Program-made: the position numbers and the translations under genes | NCBI GenBank assembly: GCA_002862125.1 | Contig: PHSP01000004.1 | Span: 232,935 to 296,934, forward strand | Length of the DNA: 64,000 nt | Reading direction: 5' to 3' | From: Methylobacter sp. KS41 | GTDB taxonomy: Bacteria; Pseudomonadota; Gammaproteobacteria; Methylococcales; Methylomonadaceae | Part shown: positions 18,409 through 28,489 of the stretch, piece after piece | How positions within the stretch are numbered: position 1 is the stretch's first letter | Layout: each line of letters opens with the position of its first letter | Notes under the pieces: model-generated | Databases searched by the model: none | Seen by the model: the letters and a program-made list of their open reading frames with translations, nothing else | Told to the model about the DNA's origin: nothing

Positions 18409-19418
18409 CTACAAGAGAGAGCGAAAAATGAGCATTGATTTTAAAGGGTTTTTTCGAAATGAAAACCGCCGGTAACCAAAAATCAATAACTTAGGGAGAC
18501 TGGAGTCACGAAGATGGGTTAAAAGTGTCTTTACTTGTTCCTTGAAAGTGGATTTTATCTTACTAAGGCAGTCGTCGATGGCCGCCTTAAAATGGCAAAA
18601 TGTCTCGTGATAGCGATTGTAAAGGCATTTCTTTTTGGTGAACTTCCATAAACGCTCAATCAAGTTCAAATTAGGCGAATAAGGGGGTAGGAAAAGGATG
18701 TCGATGCCCAGCGCTTTGGCTTGCTCCGTCACCTTGTTGCACCGTTGGTAACGGGCGTTGTCCATGACGAGTGTCAATGGGATGCCGGCGTGCTCTTGCG
18801 TGCTCTTGCTTGATCTTGAAGAGCACGTCCACAATCGTGCCGGAGTTGATGTAGGCATCATTGGTCACCGTGACTAAGTCGGCGCCTTTTGCACTGAAAG
18901 CGCCCAGGACATTGTAACGTCTACGCCCGCTGGATGACTTGAGAAACAGCCGCTCAAAACACCAAAGCATTCCCAAAAAAGCGCCCATGACAAAGTGCGC
19001 GGCGTCAACGAAGAAGACCTTGCGCCGGCCTTATTTTTCTTCTTCCAATAAGGGCTCAAGTTGGTTGTTTAAGAACTCGGCCTACTTTTTTGGGTCGGCT
19101 TTTGCCGGGATAACCGCCATTTTGCGGCTGTTTTAAAAAGTGCGACTTAATTTGATCGTGATAAGGCTGCAATGAACTGACCGGACGGTGAGTGCGCGAT
19201 ACACCCAGGGCAGCTAAGCCGCCCGCGTTATAATCTTTCAGGTAGCGCGTCACACTGTCAGCGCTGGTACGGGCAATGCGTTCGATTTCCTTATGCGATA
19301 AGCCCAATGCTTTGAGGTATACGACATGCAGTTTTTTCTTGGTCACTCCTGATGGATGCTCCATGAATTGTTGATACACTTCGTCTATGGCTTTTTCGGT
19401 AAACTCGATCTTTAGCAT
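18409..19418 (-). pseudogene. IS630-family transposase, frameshifted
   Basis: Pieces of one IS630-type transposase lie in three frames on the minus strand. The N-terminal part (19056-19418) has the helix-turn-helix (YLKALGLSHKEIERIARTS). The middle piece around 18990-18870 reads HFVMGAFLGMLWCFERLF. The C-terminal part (18409-18861) has the DDE-region PLTLVMDNARYQRCNKV and LPPYSPNLNLIERLWKFTKK. At least two frameshifts separate them, so it is inactive. Confidence 0.85.
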
Positions 19419-19489
19419 GTCTGCTTTTGTGCTTAAATTTGGCTATTATACACGGTTCATTTTCCGCAAAAATGGCCGCATGGAGTATA

Positions 19490-20341
19490 GGGGCTGTTGC
19501 CGTTTAGTTATTTGCCCTTGAATTTCATAAACTCCGCCTCATAGATTGTTTATGTTTAATCAAAAACCAGCAAACTATGCCGCGACAAATTTTTACGGAT
19601 GAACTTTGGGGGAAACTGAAGAAGATTATGTTGAAAATGGGGATTTATGACAAACCCTTTCTTCGACAAACAATTGAAGGGATTTTTTATCGCTTGCGCG
19701 TAGGTTGTCCCTGGCGCGATCTACCCAGTGTCTTTGGTAATTGGAATGCTGTTTACAAGCGCTTCAATGCATGGTCTCGTCAAGAAAAACTGATGGGTAT
19801 TTTTAAGGCGCTGGCAGTTGAGCCTGACTTGGAATGGGAATTTATTGATGGCAGTATTGTGAAAGCTCATCAGCATAGTAGCGGTGCGGCCTATGGGCAA
19901 GAATCGGCGATTGGGAAATCTGTTGCGGGTAACACAACCAAAATTCATATGGCTGTTGATTCCTGCGGCCTTCCCATTCACTTCTCAGTGACAGGTGGCG
20001 AAGTTCATGATTGTAAGGAAGCGCCAACATTAGTCGCGGAACTCCCTAAGGGTAGCTTTATAATTGCTGACAAAGGCTATGACAGTGAACAATTACGTGT
20101 TCAGATTAAAGACCAAGGGGCTGTTCCTGTTATTCCAAGAAAAAAGAATTCAACCTTAGGAAATGATGATATGGATTGGTGTCTCTACAAATATCGCCAT
20201 TTAGTTGAAAATGTGTTTGCAAGACTGAAACATTTCAGGGCCATTGCTACTCGATATGACAAACTCAAACGAAATTTTGAAGGGTCTATAGCCTTGGCTT
20301 GTGCTTTTTTATGGTTACCTATGTGAAACGGCAACAGCCCC
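19490..20341 (+). mobile_element. IS5-family insertion sequence, complete
   Basis: The ends are perfect 16-bp inverted repeats: GGGGCTGTTGCCGTTT at 19490-19505 and its reverse complement at 20326-20341. TA flanks both ends, which may be the target duplication. One intact transposase gene fills the 852-bp element. Confidence 0.9.
19577..20326 (+). CDS. IS5-family transposase
   Basis: The 249-residue DDE transposase shows the DUF4096-type N-terminus (GIFYRLRVGCPWRDLPSVFG), EFIDGSIVKAHQHSSGA with the first Asp, IIADKGYDSEQLR with the second, and YRHLVENVFARLKHFRAIAT with the Glu. The length and single frame suggest an active enzyme. The stop overlaps the right terminal repeat. Confidence 0.93.
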   Translation: MPRQIFTDELWGKLKKIMLKMGIYDKPFLRQTIEGIFYRLRVGCPWRDLPSVFGNWNAVYKRFNAWSRQEKLMGIFKALAVEPDLEWEFIDGSIVKAHQHSSGAAYGQESAIGKSVAGNTTKIHMAVDSCGLPIHFSVTGGEVHDCKEAPTLVAELPKGSFIIADKGYDSEQLRVQIKDQGAVPVIPRKKNSTLGNDDMDWCLYKYRHLVENVFARLKHFRAIATRYDKLKRNFEGSIALACAFLWLPM

Positions 20342-20719
20342 TAAATAAAATGGAAAGCAATGTTAGCAACAATAGTTCGCCGCAAAATGGGATAGGCTCA
20401 ATTTTGACGACCCAGGCCTAAATTTTTGCTGAGCATGCTTGGGGCATTGCGACAACCTTAGCAGCGAAGAAGCAATTAAGGAAACAAAAGGCAATCAGCA
20501 ATCTTTGCTAAACCCAAATCAGTGATTGATATTCGTCCGAGCTATCCACCATATAAGGTCTGCAACTAAAAGGAAAGCAGCCGGGGGTTTTAATAAGCCA
20601 TGAGAGTTTTGTTCGATAACCGCGTAGAAAAGTGGAGTTATATCGCCGCTCCTAAAAATGAGAATACTGAAGCAGCTGAATTTTCAGGAAAATGAAAAAA
20701 TTAATATTCTCGATTTGTT
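20342..20719. other. Intergenic stretch without recognisable gene
   Basis: About 380 bp between the IS5 element and apbE. Frames are short and no family is recognised. It may be leftover mobile DNA. I see no clear promoter for apbE. Confidence 0.5.
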
Positions 20720-21631
20720 ATGCTTAAGTTGTCTAGCACTTCCTTTACGGCAATGGGGACAGAGTGTTATCTGCATTTGTATACTTCCAGCCAATTCGAC
20801 GCTGAAGCTGTTACCTGTTCAGCCATCCAGGAAATCCTCAGAATCGAAGCGTATTATTCAAGATACAGCGCCAATAGTTTTCTTTCCAGAATTAACCTCA
20901 TAGCTCAACAGGGCAATATTATCGAGGTGGACGAGGAAACGGCAGGACTACTGGATTATGCTTACGCCTGTTACAAAAAAAGCGCTGGTTTATTTGACAT
21001 CACTGCCGGAATCCTGCGTAAAGCCTGGGATTTTTCCGCGGGGCATTTGCCCGAACAGGCGGAAATCGACCGATTACTACCTTTCATTGGCCTGGATAAA
21101 GTACACTGGCGTCCTCCCTATTTAAGTTTCCCAGTTTCCGGCATGGAGCTTGACTTCGGCGGCATAGGCAAAGAGTATGCCGCCGACCGCGCAGCGGCAA
21201 TTTGTGTATCGCTGGGTGTCGAACATGGTTTACTGGATTTGGGTGGTGATATTTGCGTACTTGGACCCCATCCCAATCAAGAACCTTGGCAGATTGGCAT
21301 ATGCCATCCTGCAAACCCGGATACTCCGATCGCTAACGTTGAGATCAAACGGGGCGCGTTAGCCACCAGCGGAAATTATGAGCGATTTATTGAAATTGCC
21401 GGCAAACGTTATTGTCACCTCCTTGACCCTAACAGCGGTTGGCCCGTGCATGGATTGTCTTCAGTCAGTGTTTTGGCCGATCAGTGCCTGGCGGCCGGCA
21501 GCATTGCCTCAATCGCCATGCTGAAAGGTTTGGCCGGTATTGATTGGTTGAAAGAGATGGGCGTACGGCATATTTGGATAGACGATGAGGGCAGACAAGG
21601 AAACTGCTTAACAGCTCCCTTGCAACCTTGA
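20720..21631 (+). CDS. apbE: FAD:protein FMN transferase (ApbE family)
   Basis: ApbE enzymes move FMN from FAD onto a Thr in target proteins such as Na+-NQR or RnfG subunits. The 303 residues include FTAMGTECYLHLY near the start, the conserved DFGGIGKEYAADRAA (about 148-162), LLDLGGDICVLGP, ALATSGNYERF and HLLDPNSGWPV. No signal peptide or lipobox is seen, so unlike periplasmic ApbE this may be cytoplasmic or its start may differ. No obvious target lies nearby. It is separated from its neighbours by IS DNA and a convergent gene. Confidence 0.9.
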   Translation: MLKLSSTSFTAMGTECYLHLYTSSQFDAEAVTCSAIQEILRIEAYYSRYSANSFLSRINLIAQQGNIIEVDEETAGLLDYAYACYKKSAGLFDITAGILRKAWDFSAGHLPEQAEIDRLLPFIGLDKVHWRPPYLSFPVSGMELDFGGIGKEYAADRAAAICVSLGVEHGLLDLGGDICVLGPHPNQEPWQIGICHPANPDTPIANVEIKRGALATSGNYERFIEIAGKRYCHLLDPNSGWPVHGLSSVSVLADQCLAAGSIASIAMLKGLAGIDWLKEMGVRHIWIDDEGRQGNCLTAPLQP

Positions 21632-21681
21632 AATTCAACCGGGCATTCCTTGCGCAACAAGATAAATAATGATCAAAAAAG

Positions 21682-22131
21682 TTAGGCCGAAACATTAATA
21701 TTGGTTCCGCTTGCCCCCAGTGCAGTATCCGCGCCCTGAGCCTTCAGTGATTCCAGGCTGCCGGATAAGGTTTGTGCAGGAGATGGCGCCGTCCCGCTTT
21801 GCACACCATTAACGCCGTCTTTTTGATGGTAACCCTGGACCATCAACGTTTTCATGCCATTGACAAAATCCTGTTTAGAAACACTGCCAGAGCCATTGGG
21901 ATCGAGCTTACTGAAAATGGCGTCTGCTCCCATGGCCTTAACGGCTGGTGGTGAATTTAAATTTTGAAAGGCCTGCTCGAATTGTGACTTGGATATAGTT
22001 CCTGAGCCACTAGTGTCTATTTTTTGGAACAAATCCGACATTTTCTGTGCCGACGACATACGGGAACTTGCGCCAGACATTACTCGTGGCGGCATGCTTG
22101 CGCCGCCCACACCTGAAATTGACATACTCAT
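21682..22131 (-). CDS. EF-hand calcium-binding domain protein
   Basis: The 149 residues contain two EF-hand loops, DTSGSGTISKSQFE (about 39-52) and DPNGSGSVSKQDF (about 76-88), each with Asp, Ser/Gly and acidic positions for Ca2+. The N-terminus is Gly/Ser/Met-rich without a signal peptide and the C-terminal third is low in complexity. AGGA lies eight bases before the ATG. EF-hand proteins of this size are common in methanotrophs; the role is unknown. It converges with apbE. Confidence 0.8.
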   Translation of the reverse strand: MSMSISGVGGASMPPRVMSGASSRMSSAQKMSDLFQKIDTSGSGTISKSQFEQAFQNLNSPPAVKAMGADAIFSKLDPNGSGSVSKQDFVNGMKTLMVQGYHQKDGVNGVQSGTAPSPAQTLSGSLESLKAQGADTALGASGTNINVSA

Positions 22132-22384
22132 ATATTTTTTTCCTTGCTCGGGTAAAGCGGCAAAAGCACCGCAAATTCGTCAAATATTTGACGAGTTAGA
22201 GAGATTTCTAGACTTTTTAGTCATCAAAATTTATCTCATCAACTTATTAGCAAATATTTCGCCATCTTAAACATTAAAACTTAAAAGGATTTTGATTGAT
22301 ATTACGCCTTGGACAAGTTCAACCCTGAGCTTATAATCCTCTCTCTATTAACGATTATTTCTACGGAACCAAAGCTGTTACGCG

Positions 22385-22852
22385 ATGAAAATAAATTTTA
22401 CAAAATCGGAATATCGTATATTGCTTGATATCATCTATATGGCTGATTGGATATTGCATTCGCACGATATGGATGATCGTAACGATACAAAAGAATATTA
22501 TGACTTGTTTCAAAAGCTGATGTCTTATGCCAAGGATATCGGCTACGAAGATTTAGTCGACTTTGACCAACAACAGAAAAATTACGCGGAATCATTTATC
22601 TTTGAAGAAGAATCTCCTGCCCTGGAGTATATTGATGAATTTGAAAATAATTCATTTTGGAGCGAGTTAACCTTAAGATTGGCGCGTCAGGATGCACTGA
22701 TAGAGCTTAAGGCAAATAATCCGGAGGATGTTGATTCCGAAGATTTGTTTGCTGCAATCTCTAAGGCGGAAGATAAATGGAGCAAGGAATTTGAAACGTT
22801 CGGCTTGAGCAGAATCCGCTTTTTTAAAGCGCAACACGACATTCTTCACTGA
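22385..22852 (+). CDS. Conserved hypothetical acidic protein
   Basis: The 155-residue product is acidic and probably alpha-helical and soluble (ITKSEY-like start MKINFTKSEYRILLDIIYMA, then YEDLVDF and EFENNSFWSELTLRLARQD). It lacks a signal peptide. I do not recognise a domain. It stands alone, 250 bases from a divergent EF-hand gene, with no operon partner. Confidence 0.7.
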   Translation: MKINFTKSEYRILLDIIYMADWILHSHDMDDRNDTKEYYDLFQKLMSYAKDIGYEDLVDFDQQQKNYAESFIFEEESPALEYIDEFENNSFWSELTLRLARQDALIELKANNPEDVDSEDLFAAISKAEDKWSKEFETFGLSRIRFFKAQHDILH

Positions 22853-23140
22853 TGAACGTCAGGTAACGGGCCCGGCAGATGGATAATCGCACCGGCAACA
22901 CGCGACTGGCCCATTCAGCCGGTTCGCAATGAAGGTTCTGACCGATACGATTCGGCAACGCGATGTCGCCCTCTCATCTCATCGTCATAACCATCAAAGG
23001 ACTTAACCGGCATTAACAAAGGCCTTTCTCGGGCAAAACAGCCGTGGCTTGTGGCCAGACCGTCCTGCCAATTTCTGACGACGTCTCGCCAGCCAGACGT
23101 CAAAACCGGTAAAGTCTGTAAACCTCGGTGTTGTAGCATC

Positions 23141-25822
23141 TTAAAACCCAATCGAATAATTTACATAGGCCATTTTGGTATCCACGGATTGGAATGATTC
23201 CTGTCTGTAAATGGCATTGAAACCAATGCGATGATTGCCACCCAGGTCATAAGAAGCGCCAAAGCTTGTTACCGCGCGGGTGCGCCGTATATTTGGATTA
23301 AATGTAATGTCTGTTAAACCCGCTAGACCGGTTGCTGAGTAGTTGCCCACTGCATTTTGCAGATCTTGCTCAAATCCGGCACTCGTTTGAATTGTGGCAT
23401 GCTCAAACACATGACCCGTCAACCGCACGCCAAGCAAAGCAGAGGTGCTTTCTTGCGCTAATGCATTATAGGTTAATGGCGCGGTTACACCTGCTGTAGC
23501 CTGTTCAGAGTAGCCGCTAGAAAAAACCGAGGTATGACGAAAACCCGCATAGGGTGACGTTAACCAGTTTGGCGTCACTTTAAAACCATAACTTACTGTT
23601 GCAGAACCAGAGACTGTATTCAAGCCTGTTGTGCCATAACCTGACTCAGAGGTTCCAATAGCAACACGCTTCATGGTTAGGTCGCTATTATTATAACCAG
23701 CCGCTAATTTAGCCTCGAATCCTGTTCTATTTGCATGTTGATTCCACACTGCAAATGTGCCTAAAAATGGAGAATTGCTATGCATAGAGGCGATATTGGC
23801 TACATCAGTGTTATACAGATTTTGGTCAATATAGCCGCCGACACGCATAGTGCCGCTAATTTGATATGCACCAATCAACATGGCGCTGGTTGTATTGGCG
23901 CTTGAATCAGATGCATTGCTGTAACGGCCGCCCGTTGACAAACAAACACCGTTGCGGCCAAAGTGATTACAGTCGTAATTCAAGCTGTTATTGATGGTGC
24001 CGGTTTGTATGGCATAAACACCTTGCATAGCGCTAACATTGGCTTGAAGTGACGCTTGGGTATTCATAAAGTTCGGCAATAGGTTCAGATAAACATTGTG
24101 GGCGTCATAGCTCAATGAATAGCCTAAATTCGTGTAGTTCGATAGCGATGCAATCGCTAGCTTAGAGAAGCTGCCTGTCAATAACCCTTTGCTATTCAGT
24201 AAAGTGTAATGTCCGGCAGTGTAAGTTCCGGGAACGGCAGTTAACGACAGCGCACCGCCTAAAGATGCGGAACCATTAACCAACAGTTCTTGATGATGGG
24301 TTGAAGCAAAATTCATCGCCAAAACGCCGGATGAAGCTTGTGAAAAACCGGCTAAAGAAACATTGTTTGCTATATTGTGGATATCAAAAGTACCGGCGTT
24401 AGTCAAACCACTACTGCTGGCAATAGAGCCACTGTCAATTAAAGCCAGCGTTGAACCCGCAGATATTTCGGTTAAGCCGGTATAAGTATTTGCGGCCATT
24501 AATGCTAAAGTACCTCCTCCGTTAACAACAACATCACCGGATGACCCGCCATCTGTAATCTGACTCATAATGCTAGTTGTGGTACCTGATGCAACATTAA
24601 ATACCGGGTCGCCCTCCACAGTAATTGCATTACTAATGGCTGTAGTTGCCGTGGTAGATAGGGTGGCAGGGACAGTCGCCGAACCTCTCAATGCCAGAGA
24701 ACCGCTCCCTAACGCTGAACCGGAATGAATAATTAAGTTGGCTCCGGCATTAACTTGAGTACCGCCTGTATATGTATTTACTCCGGATAATGTAACAGAA
24801 CCTTGACCTGCGGCGCCTGTGTTGGTAATGGATAACTTGCCAGCTGCGCCAGCTGAATCATTTGTGATAGCTCCGGAAAAATCAGAGTCCAATCCATTTT
24901 GGTCAATTGTGCCTCCGTTTATGGTAATGGTTAATGGTGTAGAAATAGTGCCTGCGGAAGATACTTGCAAGGTACCGCCATCAAATTTAGGGTTAACAGA
25001 ACCTCCCAGGTTAGATGACTGGTAAATACCGGACTCCATATTTGTGGATAATGGAACAAAAACCAAATTCCACATGTTTGAATGAGCCGTATCGGCCACT
25101 AAACTATAGCTCATGCCGCTATAGGTGCCTATTGTTCCTGTAATGCCGGCGAGAGATGAGAAGCCTTGCAGGACATCAGCATAGGTACCCGCTACAACAG
25201 ACGAAGCGCTAACGCCGTTAACCAAAGTTGTTCCGGTGTTGCCATATATATTAAAGGCCATGGATCCCGATGCAGAGGATACTGACAGCTCACCATAATT
25301 AGCCGGACTGTTAATTATTATGTTGTAGTGGGTGGGTAACGTGCTGCTATTACTATAACCTAAAGCCGTTGTAGCAGGGGCGCCGCCTTGAAGGTTGTTT
25401 ATGGTGGTGATAATCGGCGTCGGAATGTCGAACTGATTGATAATATATGGTGATATTTCTCCAGTATTTGTTAGAGTACCTATTGTCCCTAAATTCAGGA
25501 TGCCTGAACTAGAAGCTATCCTTCCTTCATTGATAAGAGAACTTATGGTTCCCTGATTTTGAATAACATAATAGTTAGTTGATATTGTCCCATAATTTAA
25601 TATTGAAAGTGATCCGCCACCCACATAGATTGCATTTTGATTAGTTGCTGATAAAGTCACATTGTTATTAATTTGGATAGAATTTGTACCTGTAAAAAAA
25701 TTCTGTCCTCCAACTGTATCAGTTGAAATTACAATATCAGCTGCAGTCGTAATATTGCAATGAAATAAGGCAATAGCTGCTGCAAAAAAACTTATTTTGC
25801 TTGGGAATTTTAATAAATTCAT
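23141..25822 (-). CDS. Autotransporter with PATR-type passenger and C-terminal beta-barrel
   Basis: The 893-residue protein has a signal peptide (MNLLKFPSKISFFAAAIALF, cleaved near TTAAD), a Ser/Thr/Gly/Asn-rich beta-helical passenger, and a C-terminal autotransporter barrel from about residue 640 ending in the aromatic residue of YVNYSIGF. Passenger-associated repeats are visible (LSGVNTYTGGTQVNAGANL and MAANTYTGLTEISAGSTLAL). Type V proteins carry their own passenger across the outer membrane; likely roles are adhesion or surface structure. There are no operon partners. A weak hairpin followed by TTTT lies in its 5' leader at about 25842-25868. Confidence 0.9.
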   Translation of the reverse strand: MNLLKFPSKISFFAAAIALFHCNITTAADIVISTDTVGGQNFFTGTNSIQINNNVTLSATNQNAIYVGGGSLSILNYGTISTNYYVIQNQGTISSLINEGRIASSSGILNLGTIGTLTNTGEISPYIINQFDIPTPIITTINNLQGGAPATTALGYSNSSTLPTHYNIIINSPANYGELSVSSASGSMAFNIYGNTGTTLVNGVSASSVVAGTYADVLQGFSSLAGITGTIGTYSGMSYSLVADTAHSNMWNLVFVPLSTNMESGIYQSSNLGGSVNPKFDGGTLQVSSAGTISTPLTITINGGTIDQNGLDSDFSGAITNDSAGAAGKLSITNTGAAGQGSVTLSGVNTYTGGTQVNAGANLIIHSGSALGSGSLALRGSATVPATLSTTATTAISNAITVEGDPVFNVASGTTTSIMSQITDGGSSGDVVVNGGGTLALMAANTYTGLTEISAGSTLALIDSGSIASSSGLTNAGTFDIHNIANNVSLAGFSQASSGVLAMNFASTHHQELLVNGSASLGGALSLTAVPGTYTAGHYTLLNSKGLLTGSFSKLAIASLSNYTNLGYSLSYDAHNVYLNLLPNFMNTQASLQANVSAMQGVYAIQTGTINNSLNYDCNHFGRNGVCLSTGGRYSNASDSSANTTSAMLIGAYQISGTMRVGGYIDQNLYNTDVANIASMHSNSPFLGTFAVWNQHANRTGFEAKLAAGYNNSDLTMKRVAIGTSESGYGTTGLNTVSGSATVSYGFKVTPNWLTSPYAGFRHTSVFSSGYSEQATAGVTAPLTYNALAQESTSALLGVRLTGHVFEHATIQTSAGFEQDLQNAVGNYSATGLAGLTDITFNPNIRRTRAVTSFGASYDLGGNHRIGFNAIYRQESFQSVDTKMAYVNYSIGF

Positions 25823-26186
25823 TTCTTATTATTTAAGTCAAAACCCCAGCAAAGCAGGAGGCTTGAAAAGATGAACCGCTCAAAGCGGGTTAATATCTAC
25901 ACCTCCTAAAGGTAAAATGGTCAACTAAAGCAGGACACATTCTTAAGCAGATTTCTTATACAACTCCCGTTCAAATTCCAGCGGGGATTGCTAAACAAAT
26001 GTAGAATTCACTCGTTTATCTGTCAAGTCAGCGTGGGAAATTTCCTGTTTTTGTAAAAAGAGCGTTCAAGTTTTACCCGTAATAATTACCAATTCATTAA
26101 TTTTTAGACTTAATGGAACAGAACAGCCGGTGCTGAGAATGGCAAATATTGGCAGCCGTTTCACAGTCTATGCGGACTCGTTCGTA
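25823..26186. other. Gene-free stretch between autotransporter and ybjQ
   Basis: It contains the autotransporter leader, with a GC dyad at 25873-25891 and an AGGAGG that could pair with CCTCCT nearer the start, and the IS3-end remnant listed next. No other gene is supported. Confidence 0.5.
25917..26020 (-). mobile_element. Solo terminal fragment of an IS3-family element
   Basis: This 100-bp piece closely matches the left end of the IS3 element at 36741-36830: TGGTCAA, CAGGACAC, TTCTTAAGCAG and CGTTCAAATTCCAGCGGGGATTG appear in the same order. It contains the terminal repeat and the last codons of orfB only. It shows that the same IS family once inserted upstream of the autotransporter gene and was then deleted. 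Confidence 0.75.
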
Positions 26187-26519
26187 CTATCTGGAGTTGG
26201 CGGCATCCGGTTCAACAATGACAGCGGTGCCATAGCACAATACCTCGGTAAGACCTGCCATGAGTTCAGTTGCGTCATAGCGCATCGAGATGATGGCGTT
26301 GGCTCCCTGCTTTTGAGCATGTTCAACCATTAGCTGGTATGTATCAGCCCGGGCCCGTTCGCATAGGTCGCTGTAGATGGTAATATTTCCGCCAAATATC
26401 GATTGCAGCCCGCCGAAAAAATTGCCTACGATTGAACGGGAGCGAACAGTGATGCCGCGCACAACGCCGATATTGCGAACAATTTTGTATCCTGGTAAGG
26501 TCAGCGCGGTTGTAACCAT
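26187..26519 (-). CDS. YbjQ/DUF74-family protein
   Basis: The product belongs to the YbjQ (heavy-metal-binding DUF74) family: GYKIVRNIGVVRGITVRSRS, then GGNITIYSDLCERARADTY and QGANAIISMRYDATEL. Members are small proteins that assemble as pentamers; a metal-binding role is proposed but not well proven. I start at the ATG at 26519 (110 residues) because AGGA lies six bases upstream; two in-frame ATGs up to 26543 have poorer sites. Confidence 0.85.
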   Translation of the reverse strand: MVTTALTLPGYKIVRNIGVVRGITVRSRSIVGNFFGGLQSIFGGNITIYSDLCERARADTYQLMVEHAQKQGANAIISMRYDATELMAGLTEVLCYGTAVIVEPDAANSR

Positions 26520-26696
26520 TGAGTCCTGCATTGTATTTCTCATATTGATGTCGATAGATTGTAATTGATTGCGTTATCAGAGGCCCGATTGGGCGCATTA
26601 TCCGGTATAAGTTTTATTTTAGGAGTGTCTGCTAACCTTTTATAGTCTGTATAACATACTGACAAGTTGATTTTAAATTTTAATAGGTAGGATACA

Positions 26697-27095
26697 ATGT
26701 TCAAGGCGAATTTATTTATAACCCTTCTTGTAGCAGGAATAACTTTTCAAAACGTTTATGCAGATAATGCAGGTTCTGCATTGCAAAAAACGCAGGGCTG
26801 TCTAAAAAACCAATATTGCGATTCCGCTATGACTGCGGCAGGAAAGCTGGCTGATCAGAAGGCTTTGGAGGCTGTTGCCGGAAATTCCGGTAACAGGCAA
26901 GATTTATATAACATTGCTGCCGAAATTATGCCAATCCTGACGCAACAGGCAGCCGAAGACCCTGCAAAAATGCAAGAGATTCTATTTAAAGCGCAAGCCG
27001 ATCCGGTAAAGTTCTTGAATTCATTGCCGCCGGATATACAAGCGAAGATCAAGAAAGTCGCGAATGCAGTAGACAAAAACCAAGCATCAAGGTAA
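26697..27095 (+). CDS. Hypothetical exported protein with one Cys pair
   Basis: The 132 residues start with a signal peptide (cleaved near NVYADNAG). The mature part is helical and Gln/Ala/Lys-rich, with a single potential disulfide (GCLKNQYC). TAGGTAGGA precedes the ATG. I do not recognise a family. It is a single gene. Confidence 0.7.
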   Translation: MFKANLFITLLVAGITFQNVYADNAGSALQKTQGCLKNQYCDSAMTAAGKLADQKALEAVAGNSGNRQDLYNIAAEIMPILTQQAAEDPAKMQEILFKAQADPVKFLNSLPPDIQAKIKKVANAVDKNQASR

Positions 27096-27403
27096 GTGCC
27101 GTAATCTCCAAAGGATGCATAGGGTAATCTATTCGTTGAGCATCGCTACTGCGCTTTGCCTTACCTTTTTTGCGGATTCGGAGACCAAAGATACCGCATG
27201 GGTACTGCACTGTGAAAATTAAATTTTAAAATTTATCCGGATATCACAAGGCAACAGCCCGTCATGCTACTCATTACAGCTTTATGCATAAGCATCCGGA
27301 GCTTTGAAGCAAGCCGGAAGATTAGCCTGTGTCAGGAGTTGCACAAGAAGCCTATCCATGCTTTTAGCCGATATCCAATTTTCTTAATAGTCCGTTAAAA
27401 GCT
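27096..27403. other. Intergenic stretch before selU
   Basis: About 308 bp with no supported gene. I see no clear promoter or RNA structure. Confidence 0.4.
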
Positions 27404-28489
27404 ATGGAAAAACATCCTGTTATGCCTGCGCCCGAGGCTTTTAAACTGCTTGGCGGAAATAACAAAATGTCTGTTATTGACATAAGGTCTGAGGGGGAAT
27501 ATGAAAAGGCTCACTTTGCGAACACGATAAATATTCCGATACTTTCAGATTCTCATCGTCATGATGTGGGGCTTGCCTATAAAATTGAAGGCTCTGAAGC
27601 GGCAAAGGCGCTTGGGCACAAGCTCGTCAGCGGCGACTATAAGGAAGAGCTGATTCACCGGTGGTGCGAGTCGATCAATAGCTATCCTCAACAGCCGGCA
27701 TTGATTTTTTGTTGGCGCGGCGGACTGCGATCCCGGTTGGCTCAAGATTGGATTTACCAAAATGGCTGCGATGTTTTTCGCGTTGATTCAGGCTATAAAG
27801 GTTTAAGGTGCGAAGCCCTAAAAGCTTTAGATAATCCAACTCCCTTTATCGTTCTTTCCGGAATGACAGGATCCGGGAAAACCCGCTTGATTCATAAGCT
27901 CCGGGATTTTGTCGATCTTGAAGGTCTAGCCAAGCATAGAGGCAGCGCTTTTGGATCGCATTTTGGAGAAAGCCAGCCTCAACAAGCGACCTTTGAAAAC
28001 AAGCTGGCGCAAGATCTTTATCAGGTTTGCCAAAACTATGTCCTTGAAGATGAAAGTCCCAATATTGGCCGGTGTCACTTGCCTGACAGCTTTTATGCCC
28101 GGATGGTCTCAGCGCCAATGGTGATGATTGAAACGCCTTCCCGTCTGCGCGCCTTTGAAATCTACCAGGAATATATTCAAATACCTTTTGCAAATGGCAT
28201 GCATTTGCGTGATTTGGAACAAAGCTTTTTGCAAAACATAGAAAAAATTAGAAATAAGCTTGGCGGCCTGGAGTGCGATAAAATTAAAAGCCTTCTGATC
28301 AAAGCGTTTAAAATTGACACATTGGATGAATGCGGCATAGACACTCATCTGGACTGGATTGAACGCTTACTGACTCACTACTACGACAAACAGTATCTCT
28401 ATTCTCTTTCTTTAAAATCACGGAAGACGTTATTCAAAGGCTGCTGGAAGGACTGCTTGGATTTTTTAAAGGGCTGGCGCAATGAATAA
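27404..28489 (+). CDS. selU: tRNA 2-selenouridine synthase
   Basis: SelU (MnmH) replaces sulfur with selenium in 2-thiouridine at the wobble position of Lys, Glu and Gln tRNAs, using selenophosphate through a geranylated intermediate. The 361 residues comprise an N-terminal rhodanese domain with the catalytic Cys103 in FCWRGGLRSR and a C-terminal P-loop domain (GMTGSGKT, about 153-160). Length is normal. The stop overlaps the selD start by eight bases, so substrate maker and user are co-translated. Confidence 0.95.
   Translation: MEKHPVMPAPEAFKLLGGNNKMSVIDIRSEGEYEKAHFANTINIPILSDSHRHDVGLAYKIEGSEAAKALGHKLVSGDYKEELIHRWCESINSYPQQPALIFCWRGGLRSRLAQDWIYQNGCDVFRVDSGYKGLRCEALKALDNPTPFIVLSGMTGSGKTRLIHKLRDFVDLEGLAKHRGSAFGSHFGESQPQQATFENKLAQDLYQVCQNYVLEDESPNIGRCHLPDSFYARMVSAPMVMIETPSRLRAFEIYQEYIQIPFANGMHLRDLEQSFLQNIEKIRNKLGGLECDKIKSLLIKAFKIDTLDECGIDTHLDWIERLLTHYYDKQYLYSLSLKSRKTLFKGCWKDCLDFLKGWRNE

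Noticed and set aside
22915-23151. 78-codon minus-strand ORF after the autotransporter
   Set aside because: It overlaps the autotransporter stop, lacks a ribosome binding site and has no recognisable family. It is more likely a chance frame.
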